The notes beneath the pieces are model-generated. The model saw only the letters and a program-made list of their open reading frames with translations. It was not told the DNA's origin and searched no databases. A stretch of DNA of 64,000 bases, taken from Paenibacillus sp. SZ31 (lineage in GTDB: Bacteria > Bacillota > Bacilli > Paenibacillales > Paenibacillaceae). Below are positions 55,121-64,000 of this stretch, in pieces. The position numbers were made by a program, and so were the translations under genes. The stretch lies in NCBI RefSeq assembly GCF_012912005.1, contig NZ_JABBEA010000001.1:496001-560000 (forward strand), read 5' to 3'. Every line of letters begins with the position of its first letter. Within the stretch, counting starts at the first letter, position 1.

Positions 55121-55867
55121 ATGAAATTGACAATTCAACTATTTGCAGGCATCGCAGAACGTTTAAATACATCCCTTCTGGAGTTTGAGTACATTGGAGA
55201 CGCTCCGACTGCTGCTGATGTAAAAGAAAAACTGAGTCTCGCCTATCCGGAGGCAGCTTCTCAGATACGGACATCCTTTTTGGCAGTTAACCAGCAGTAC
55301 GCTCCTGCCAATACGATACTCAAGTCAGAAGACGAACTTGCGTTAATTCCTCCTGTCTCCGGAGGCGATGGTACAGATAAGTCCAATGAACAGCATCGTT
55401 CTACTTCTCTTGAGCATCGGACTGAAGATGGGTTATTTCTCATTACCGAGTCGGCCTTGTCTGTGGAAGCTACAACGGCGCTAGTCATTACTGCAAATCA
55501 CGGAGCTGCTCTTACTTTTGTAGGTACGACTCGCGAAATGACCGGTGAACAGCGCACCGTTCATCTGGAGTACGAGGCCTATGTGCCAATGGCTCTTTCT
55601 CAGATGGCAGCCATTGGTACGGAAATCTCGGAGCGCTGGCCTGGTGTATTGTGCGCGATCAGTCACCGCATCGGCAAAGTGGATGTGGCAGAGATTAGTG
55701 TCGTCATTGCCGTTTCATCGCCTCATCGCAACGACTGTTATGATGCAAGCCGCTACGCCATTGAAAGACTTAAACAGACGGTCCCCATTTGGAAAAAGGA
55801 AATATGGGAAGATGGATCTGAATGGAAGGGACATCAACTAGGACCCTGGAACCCCATGGCTAACTAA
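55121..55867 (+). CDS. MoaD-MoaE fusion, molybdopterin synthase
   Basis: The 248-aa protein joins both subunits of molybdopterin synthase. Residues 1-82 are MoaD, ending PPVSGG; the Gly81-Gly82 pair is normally the free C-terminus that carries the sulfur. A polar linker (about 83-100) leads to MoaE (about 100-248; GAALTFVGTTREMT; HRIGKVDVAEISVVIAVSSPHR; KKEIWEDGSEWKG). Mycobacterial MoaX has the same order and is processed, so cleavage after GG is likely here too, but unseen. AAGAGGTG precedes the ATG. No other moa genes are in the window. Confidence 0.9.
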   Translation: MKLTIQLFAGIAERLNTSLLEFEYIGDAPTAADVKEKLSLAYPEAASQIRTSFLAVNQQYAPANTILKSEDELALIPPVSGGDGTDKSNEQHRSTSLEHRTEDGLFLITESALSVEATTALVITANHGAALTFVGTTREMTGEQRTVHLEYEAYVPMALSQMAAIGTEISERWPGVLCAISHRIGKVDVAEISVVIAVSSPHRNDCYDASRYAIERLKQTVPIWKKEIWEDGSEWKGHQLGPWNPMAN

Positions 55868-55992
55868 ACAATGAGGCCTTACACCTTCTTCGACAGAGTT
55901 ACTTAATAGTAAATAAGTCGTTGTCAACCCATTTTTTTCTTGTTATTATAATGATATGTGTCGATATTAGTCGAGGAAAAGGTGGTTTATAC

Positions 55993-57042
55993 GTGAGAGT
56001 GCATGTTACTGATCTTAAACCTGGTGACCTGTTAAAAAATGATGTATACAACAGTTCGGGTCTCCACATGCTGATGAAAGGTTCCACCCTCAGTGAAGAT
56101 GACCTATCCAAACTGTTGCAACATGGAATCGATTACGCAGATGTAGAACATACAACTTCCGACCTACACTCTGATGAACAAACCTTACCTTCCGATCAAA
56201 CCCGTCTGTTAACTAATCTGTTTAACGATACGATCAAAGGTACTGAATCTCTATTTCAACAAGCGATGGAGAAGGGTTTTATTGATGAGACACAGGTCGA
56301 TGAGATTTTGATTACCCTAACGGGACAGTTGGAAAAACAAAAAGATGTTGTCTCCTTGTTGCTTATGCTGGACGGGGATAGCGATTATACCTACAACCAT
56401 TCATTGCAAGTCGGAATGCTCGCTTTTTATATCGCCGGCTGGATGGGCTACAACCCCGAGGAATGTCTAACGGTAGCCAAAGCAGGATATCTTCATGATA
56501 TAGGCAAGTCCAAGATTCCTTCTGAAATGTTACATAAACCGGGTAAATTGACCACGGAAGAATTCGATGAAATGAAGAAACACACGTTCTATGGATACGA
56601 TATTATTAAAGAATCCACCCAGGATGAAATTCTGGCAACGGTTGCCCTTCAGCATCATGAGCGCGAGGATGGAAGTGGTTATCCGCATGGACTGCGAGGG
56701 GATGAGATCCATCCATATTCCCGTATAACGGCTGTAGCGGACGTATACAGCGCCATGACGACCAATCGGGTGTATCAGACCAAACAGGAGCTTATCTCTG
56801 TTCTGTGCGAATTGTACAGCCTCAGCTTCGGTCAGTTAAATGGTGAAGCAACGCAGGAACTGATCAAGCACATGCTACCTAATTTTATCGGTAAAAGGGT
56901 TCTGCTCACCACGGGCCAGACGGGACTCATTGTCATGAATAATCCTGCAGATTATTTCCGACCACTCGTCCAGACCTCTACGGCCTTTATTGATTTAGCG
57001 AAGGAAAGAGATATTGCTATCGTTGAGATTTATGTCCAGTAA
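55993..57042 (+). CDS. HD-GYP domain protein 2
   Basis: The 349-aa soluble protein begins VRVHVTDLKPGDLLKNDVY, with a small N-terminal domain and an HD-GYP core (about 115-280; YLHDIGKSKIPSEMLHKP; HHEREDGSGYPHGLRGDEIHP). It should degrade c-di-GMP. The start is GTG at 55993 with AAGGTGG 7 nt upstream; the open frame runs back to 55921 without a site. It resembles the 52378 gene, so the two are likely duplicates. Confidence 0.88.
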   Translation: MRVHVTDLKPGDLLKNDVYNSSGLHMLMKGSTLSEDDLSKLLQHGIDYADVEHTTSDLHSDEQTLPSDQTRLLTNLFNDTIKGTESLFQQAMEKGFIDETQVDEILITLTGQLEKQKDVVSLLLMLDGDSDYTYNHSLQVGMLAFYIAGWMGYNPEECLTVAKAGYLHDIGKSKIPSEMLHKPGKLTTEEFDEMKKHTFYGYDIIKESTQDEILATVALQHHEREDGSGYPHGLRGDEIHPYSRITAVADVYSAMTTNRVYQTKQELISVLCELYSLSFGQLNGEATQELIKHMLPNFIGKRVLLTTGQTGLIVMNNPADYFRPLVQTSTAFIDLAKERDIAIVEIYVQ

Positions 57043-57096
57043 GTATACGAAGAATTAAACATTAGCTTCATTAACCAACTTATAGGTTGGCATATG

Positions 57097-57128
57097 TAAA
57101 AAGGGAAGCCATAACGGCTTCCCTTTTG
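57097..57128 (+). terminator. Bidirectional terminator between HD-GYP 2 and yjcZ
   Basis: AAAAGGGAAGCC pairs with GGCTTCCCTTTT (loop ATAAC). T-runs follow on both strands, about 55 bp after the HD-GYP stop and 25 bp after the yjcZ stop. Confidence 0.85.
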
Positions 57129-57153
57129 TCTATCTCGATTCGTTCATGCTGGA

Positions 57154-57294
57154 TTACACGCAGAATGCTTTCGTGATGATAACCAACAGAATGAACAGTA
57201 CCAAGATCGCACCAGTGTTTGTGAACATATTGTATCCACCAACGCCGCCTACTCCGCCTACGTTGCCCCCACAGCCATATCCTACTTCGCTCAT
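57154..57294 (-). CDS. YjcZ family sporulation protein
   Basis: This 46-aa gene begins MSEVGYGCGGNVGGVGG, a Gly-rich lead, followed by a single hydrophobic helix (GAILVLFILLVIITKAF) and a short end. This is the layout of the YjcZ/CotJ-adjacent small spore proteins of Bacillus and Paenibacillus. GAGGAGGCAATCAC gives a strong ribosome site before the ATG. It is on the minus strand, between the M23 peptidase and a terminator. Confidence 0.9.
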   Translation of the reverse strand: MSEVGYGCGGNVGGVGGVGGYNMFTNTGAILVLFILLVIITKAFCV

Positions 57295-57443
57295 GTGATT
57301 GCCTCCTCTTCATCAGGTATACCCTAACATATGACGTTTCCGGTGGAATGAACCGGGCGAACAGGCAACATTCGATAAATGGTTGTCTGCCTGCAATCTT
57401 CCTGAGGATCAGTCTTGTGCTACTCCCTGTTCTTTGCAGGGGT

Positions 57444-58163
57444 CTATATGTCAGAATCCGAATGAACCTGGATACCCTTTTCCTTGCGGTACATAATGAC
57501 GAGTAATCGCCAAAATTCATAACTGCCTGTGTCGTTCATAATATACGGTCGATAATAGTCAAGCGCTTCCTGTGCCCATGCGGGGCAGGCCATATTGGAA
57601 AGTTGCTTCTGTTGCTGAATCCATCCTCCCTGAATCTCCAGCGTCTTCTGCATGGCTTCAAACATTCTCTTCTGCTCAGTGGTCATCGGCGGAGCCTCCT
57701 GTTCCTGAGATGCAGTTCCGTATTCAGCTTGTAGATATGCTCCCGGTTCCGTCACACCATCTTCACTGGCTGTATAACCGTACGATGGCGCACTGGTTTT
57801 ACGAATCTCATAATGTACATGCGGACCAGTGCTTTGACCCGTGCTTCCCTGATTACCGATAAGCTGACCTCGCTTCACGCGTTGTCCAACAGTTACAGCA
57901 ATACGCGAAAGGTGCGCATAACAATGTAAATAGCCTCGATGATCCTGAAGTGCTACTGTAAGCCCGTAACCGCCGAATCCAGAGCCTGTAACTCCCTCGG
58001 AAGCAAAACGTACCCTACCCTCCATAAAGGCATAGACGGGGCCATTCCATGGCTCTGTTACGAGATCAATTCCGCGGTGAAACGTCTGTCCACCATGAAT
58101 GGGATGAATTCGATAGCCGAATGAACTTGTAATCCGATATCCCTCGAAAGGGTTCACGCTCAT
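57444..58163 (-). CDS. M23 family (LytM-like) metallopeptidase without signal peptide
   Basis: The 239-aa protein starts MSVNPFEGYRITSSFGYRIH and has the M23 zinc motif HRGIDL (His29, Asp33) and GPHVHYEIRK, so the endopeptidase core (about 8-150) is complete. The rest, about 150-239, is a helical tail (TTEQKRMFEAMQKTLEIQ; YEFWRLLVIMYRKE) with no cell-wall-binding repeat. There is no signal peptide or transmembrane segment, which is unusual for a cell-wall hydrolase and recalls phage-type or spore-lumen enzymes. GGATG precedes the ATG. Confidence 0.85.
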   Translation of the reverse strand: MSVNPFEGYRITSSFGYRIHPIHGGQTFHRGIDLVTEPWNGPVYAFMEGRVRFASEGVTGSGFGGYGLTVALQDHRGYLHCYAHLSRIAVTVGQRVKRGQLIGNQGSTGQSTGPHVHYEIRKTSAPSYGYTASEDGVTEPGAYLQAEYGTASQEQEAPPMTTEQKRMFEAMQKTLEIQGGWIQQQKQLSNMACPAWAQEALDYYRPYIMNDTGSYEFWRLLVIMYRKEKGIQVHSDSDI

Positions 58164-58236
58164 ACACTCACATCCTTTTCTATCATTAGATGCTTAAATC
58201 TATGAAATGGCTTGTGCTATTGGTCTTATTTTATTA

Positions 58237-58315
58237 CAAAAAAACACCGCTCAGAATAGCATGGGGAAAACCTTGCGGTCTCTCCAACGTATATTCCAAG
58301 CGGCGTGCTATGCCG
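58237..58315 (-). terminator. Possible terminator after the lectin remnant
   Basis: On the minus strand, ACGCCGCT and AGCGGTGT pair (one wobble) around a long loop with its own inner arms (ATAGCA/TGCTAT), and TTTTTTT follows. It would suit the end of the lectin gene. Confidence 0.4.
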
Positions 58316-58355
58316 TCGTGAACAATCTATGAGATGTATATATTATTATTTCATT

Positions 58356-58651
58356 TTAACCACTAATCACTCCTAATTCAGGTCTGTATTTGACACCGAG
58401 CTGATCCAACCCCTGTCCTGCTCTTCCAATAAATCCGGCTATATACCACCCAGCTGGTGCCCCAAGATTGATTTCATCCGAAGTTTTTTTGTCCGCCTTC
58501 GATTTTATTTCCAAGATTGGTGGACAACTCGATGTAAAAAGATCCGTTTATCTCCATTTCGTGTCCCCTGACCAATTGTCGCCTGGGTTAAATACTCTCC
58601 GTCTGCCAGGTTCAGTGTGGCAATGTTCGATTGGCCGCCATGGTAGATCAT
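58356..58651 (-). pseudogene. Jacalin-like lectin gene, frameshifted
   Basis: Three minus-strand frames join into one jacalin-like protein of about 100 aa. From an ATG at 58651 it reads MIYHGGQSNIATLNLADGEY and on to NGDKRI. One extra base in the T5 run (58536-58540 on +, as A) breaks the frame, which resumes as FYIELSTNLGNKIEGGQ. One extra base in the A7 run (58484-58490 on +, as T) breaks it again, and it resumes as TSDEINLGAPAGWYIAG and FIGRAGQGLDQLGVKYRPEL, then TAA at 58356. The end has the GxxGxxxDxLGVxY pattern of jacalin-like domains. It may also be truncated at the start by the suf terminator. Both breaks lie in homopolymers, so a sequencing error could also explain them. Confidence 0.7.
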
Positions 58652-58662
58652 TGCTCGTACGA

Positions 58663-58716
58663 AAATAAAAATACCCCGTAGAGAGACTTTTTAAAGAGTC
58701 TGCTCTACAGGGTATT
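58663..58716 (-). terminator. Terminator of the suf operon
   Basis: TACCC-TGTAGAG pairs with CTCTAC-GGGGTA around an inner AGACT/AGTCT hairpin; TTTTTATTTTC follows on the minus strand. About 80 bp after the sufB stop. Confidence 0.88.
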
Positions 58717-58793
58717 CAATCACATGTACTGTATCTGCCGCTTAACATCAGCAGCAAGGTTCAGTTCACGGCTTCGAAAGGCGTTGCATTGAA

Positions 58794-60191
58794 TTACCCA
58801 ATGGAGCCTTCCATTTCGAACTTGATCAATCTATTCATCTCAACGGCGTATTCCATTGGCAATTCCTTCGTGAATGGCTCAATGAAGCCCATGATGATCA
58901 TCTGTGTAGCTTCTGCATCCGTCAGACCACGGCTCATCAGGTAGAAGAGCTGATCCTCGGACACTTTGGATACTGTAGCTTCATGCTCCAGCATGATGTT
59001 ATCATTCATGATTTCATTGTAAGGAATCGTATCAGATGTGGACTCATTATCGAGAATGAGTGTATCACACTTGATGTTGGATTTCGCGCCCTCAGCTTGA
59101 CGTCCAAAGGAAGCCAAACCACGGTACGTTACTTTACCACCATGTTTACTGATGGACTTGGATACGATTGTAGATGTTGTATCCGGAGCCAAGTGGATCA
59201 TTTTCGCACCTGCATCCTGATGCTGGTTTTTACCAGCTACAGCGATGGAGAGTACGGAACCTTTAGCTCCACGGCCTTTCAGTACAACCGCTGGATATTT
59301 CATCGTCAGTTTGGAACCGATGTTACCATCGACCCATTCCATCGTTGCATTTTCTTCAGCAACCGCACGTTTTGTAACGAGGTTGTAGATGTTTGGTGCC
59401 CAGTTTTGGATCGTAGTGTAACGAACACGGGCATTTTTCTTACAAATGATCTCAACGACCGCACTGTGCAGTGAGTTCGTGCTGTAGATTGGAGCTGTAC
59501 AGCCCTCTACATAGTGAACGAAGCTGTCTTCGTCCGCAATGATGAGTGTACGCTCGAATTGGCCCATATTCTCGGAGTTGATCCGGAAGTAAGCTTGCAG
59601 AGGCACTTCACATTTAACGCCTTTAGGCACGTAGATGAAGCTTCCTCCGGACCATACCGCACTATTCAATGCAGCAAATTTGTTATCTGCTGGTGGAATA
59701 ACCGTTGCAAAATATTCACGCAGGATTTCCGGATGCTCTCTCAGAGCCGTGTCCGTATCCATGAAGATTACACCTTGGTCTTCCAATTCCTTTTGCATGT
59801 TGTGGTATACAACCTCGGACTCATACTGAGCCGATACACCTGCCAGGAACTTTTGCTCTGCTTCAGGGATACCCAATTTATCAAAGGTTTCCTTGATTTC
59901 GGAAGGAACTTCCTCCCATGTTTTACCTTGTTTCTCCGAAGCACGCACATAATACTGAATTTCATTGAAATCCAATCCGTCTAGATCTCCGCCCCATTTC
60001 GGCATTGGCATCTTTTCGAATTGTTTCAAAGATTTCAAACGGAATTCCAACATCCATTCCGGTTCATTCTTAATCTTGGAAATCTCGGTAACCACTTCTG
60101 CAGTCAGACCTTTACCGGTTTGAAAGATGGATTTGTGCTCGTCGCGAAAACCATATTTGTACTCTTCCATTTCTGGTGCTTTTTTAGCCAT
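58794..60191 (-). CDS. sufB: Fe-S cluster assembly scaffold SufB
   Basis: The 465-aa scaffold protein builds Fe-S clusters with SufC and SufD. It has the beta-helix core, [22 protein letters not shown] and the C-terminal [20 protein letters not shown] that matches SufD. The Cys/Glu and His region around [20 protein letters not shown] is intact. It is the last gene of sufCDSUB, after sufU, with GGGAGG before the ATG. Confidence 0.97.
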   Translation of the reverse strand: MAKKAPEMEEYKYGFRDEHKSIFQTGKGLTAEVVTEISKIKNEPEWMLEFRLKSLKQFEKMPMPKWGGDLDGLDFNEIQYYVRASEKQGKTWEEVPSEIKETFDKLGIPEAEQKFLAGVSAQYESEVVYHNMQKELEDQGVIFMDTDTALREHPEILREYFATVIPPADNKFAALNSAVWSGGSFIYVPKGVKCEVPLQAYFRINSENMGQFERTLIIADEDSFVHYVEGCTAPIYSTNSLHSAVVEIICKKNARVRYTTIQNWAPNIYNLVTKRAVAEENATMEWVDGNIGSKLTMKYPAVVLKGRGAKGSVLSIAVAGKNQHQDAGAKMIHLAPDTTSTIVSKSISKHGGKVTYRGLASFGRQAEGAKSNIKCDTLILDNESTSDTIPYNEIMNDNIMLEHEATVSKVSEDQLFYLMSRGLTDAEATQMIIMGFIEPFTKELPMEYAVEMNRLIKFEMEGSIG

Positions 60192-60211
60192 CTTGCTCTA
60201 CCTCCCTATCG

Positions 60212-63154
<2,943 letters not shown>

Positions 63155-63179
63155 TGATTAATCCTCCTCCGTTTTGTCT

Positions 63180-63962
63180 TTACGCTTCTTGACCTACAGT
63201 TTCGTCTGTAATTCCCAGCTCTGCCTTTACCCAGTCATACCCTTCCGCTTCCAGACGGTGAGCCAATTCAGGTCCGCCGGATTTCACGATACGACCTTGC
63301 ATCATTACGTGAACATAGTCAGGCGTAATGTAGTTCAACAGACGTTGGTAGTGAGTGATGATCAGGAAGCCACGATCTTCGCTCTTCATAGCGTTCACAC
63401 CGTCAGCCACGATTTTCAAAGCATCGATGTCCAGACCGGAGTCGATTTCATCAAGTACTACGATTTTCGGATCAAGCAACATCATTTGCAGAATTTCGTT
63501 ACGTTTTTTCTCACCACCGGAGAAACCTTCATTCAGGTAACGGTGAGCAAACTCAGGGTTCATGTCGAGTTCTTTCATTTTACCTTCCATTTGACGAATG
63601 AACTTGATCAGAGAGATCTCGTTACCTTCGCCACGACGTGCGTTAATTGCACTACGCAAGAAGTCGGAGTTCGTAACACCAGCAATTTCACTTGGGTATT
63701 GCATAGCCAGGAAGAGACCTGCACGTGCACGCTCATCTACAGCCATATCCAATACATCTTCACCATCAAGTGTAATTGTACCGTCTGTTACTTCATATTT
63801 AGGGTGACCCATCAATGCAGAAGCCAGAGTGGATTTACCTGTTCCGTTCGGTCCCATGATTGCGTGGATTTCTCCACCTTTCATTTCCAAGTTGATGCCT
63901 TTCAGGATTTCCTTACCTTCGATCGTCGCTTTCAGACCTTCAATGACGAAATTCGTAGCCAT
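63180..63962 (-). CDS. sufC: Fe-S assembly ATPase SufC
   Basis: The 260-aa ABC-type ATPase drives the SufBCD complex. It has Walker A GPNGTGKST, the SufC-type LAMQYPSEIAGVTNSDFLR, signature FSGGEKKRNEILQ, Walker B IVVLDEIDSGLDIDALK and the switch His in IITHYQRLL. GGAGGG precedes the ATG. It is the first gene of sufCDSUB; the promoter lies beyond base 64000 or in the last 38 bp. Confidence 0.97.
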   Translation of the reverse strand: MATNFVIEGLKATIEGKEILKGINLEMKGGEIHAIMGPNGTGKSTLASALMGHPKYEVTDGTITLDGEDVLDMAVDERARAGLFLAMQYPSEIAGVTNSDFLRSAINARRGEGNEISLIKFIRQMEGKMKELDMNPEFAHRYLNEGFSGGEKKRNEILQMMLLDPKIVVLDEIDSGLDIDALKIVADGVNAMKSEDRGFLIITHYQRLLNYITPDYVHVMMQGRIVKSGGPELAHRLEAEGYDWVKAELGITDETVGQEA

Positions 63963-64000
63963 GTGTATTGTTTCCCTCCATTGATTAAATTGATGTTAGT

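Noticed and set aside
57080..57520. 146-codon minus ORF over the yjcZ region
   Set aside because: Arg/Trp-rich composition typical of an out-of-frame read; the 46-codon frame inside it has a strong ribosome site and the family layout.
58468..58668. 66-codon + strand ORF in the gap before sufB
   Set aside because: It runs opposite the jacalin-like remnant and has no ribosome site or family resemblance.

Overview
The window looks like chromosomal DNA of a low-to-moderate GC, endospore-forming Firmicute, most probably a Paenibacillus. This is inference from gene content and order. Sporulation genes (ytaF, ytvI, ytrH/ytrI, cotJABC, a YjcZ-type small protein, YheC/D coat proteins) are mixed with Bacillus-type metabolism. 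The left half follows the Bacillus subtilis order coaE-ytaF-mutM-polA-phoPR-mdh-icd-citZ-ytvI-fxsA-pyk-accA-accD-dnaE-ytrH-ytrI-ytpI-ytoI. No rRNA, tRNA, CRISPR array, prophage or insertion sequence was seen.

Region 1 (1-11.1 kb, minus strand) holds coaE (cut by the window edge), ytaF, mutM and polA, then a phosphate block: phoU, pstB, a soluble CBS-pair/chemoreceptor hybrid, phoP, phoR and a cupin gene. Three PhoP-binding Pho boxes, each with 6-bp repeats every 11 bp, lie upstream of phoP, the CBS/chemoreceptor gene and pstB, so this block reads as a local phosphate-starvation regulon. phoR lies upstream of phoP, the reverse of B. subtilis.

Region 2 (11.4-32.5 kb) holds a membrane diguanylate cyclase, the citZ-icd-mdh TCA cluster with a probable CcpA site, ytvI, fxsA, a thioesterase, pyk, accA/accD, a PgpA-family phosphatase and dnaE. 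DnaE carries two large low-complexity insertions. The ytrH-ytrI-ytpI genes diverge from dnaE and ytoI follows. pfkA and ytsJ, which sit here in B. subtilis, are absent.

Region 3 (32.7-40.1 kb) has a YlbF-family gene (yheA-like) followed by five tandem ATP-grasp genes of the YheC/YheD endospore-coat family, in two sequence subfamilies and two domain architectures. It is the most distinctive block and probably makes or modifies a spore-surface component.

Region 4 (40.1-48 kb) has a HAD phosphatase, a CHASE3 chemoreceptor, a Gfo/Idh/MocA oxidoreductase and an unusual four-gene cluster: a ThDP enzyme, a carboxymuconolactone-decarboxylase-like protein, a 116-aa unknown and a KAS III-like enzyme that keeps the catalytic Cys but appears to have lost His and Asn. 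It looks like a small uncharacterised biosynthetic pathway.

Region 5 (48-58.7 kb) has cotJABC, a CNNM/CorC-type membrane protein, a radical SAM protein (YfkAB), two HD-GYP proteins flanking a cytosolic 5'-nucleotidase-like enzyme and a MoaD-MoaE fusion, a 46-aa YjcZ-type protein, a signal-less M23 peptidase, and a frameshifted remnant of a jacalin-like lectin gene. Region 6 (58.8-64 kb) is the sufCDSUB Fe-S assembly operon, complete apart from its promoter.
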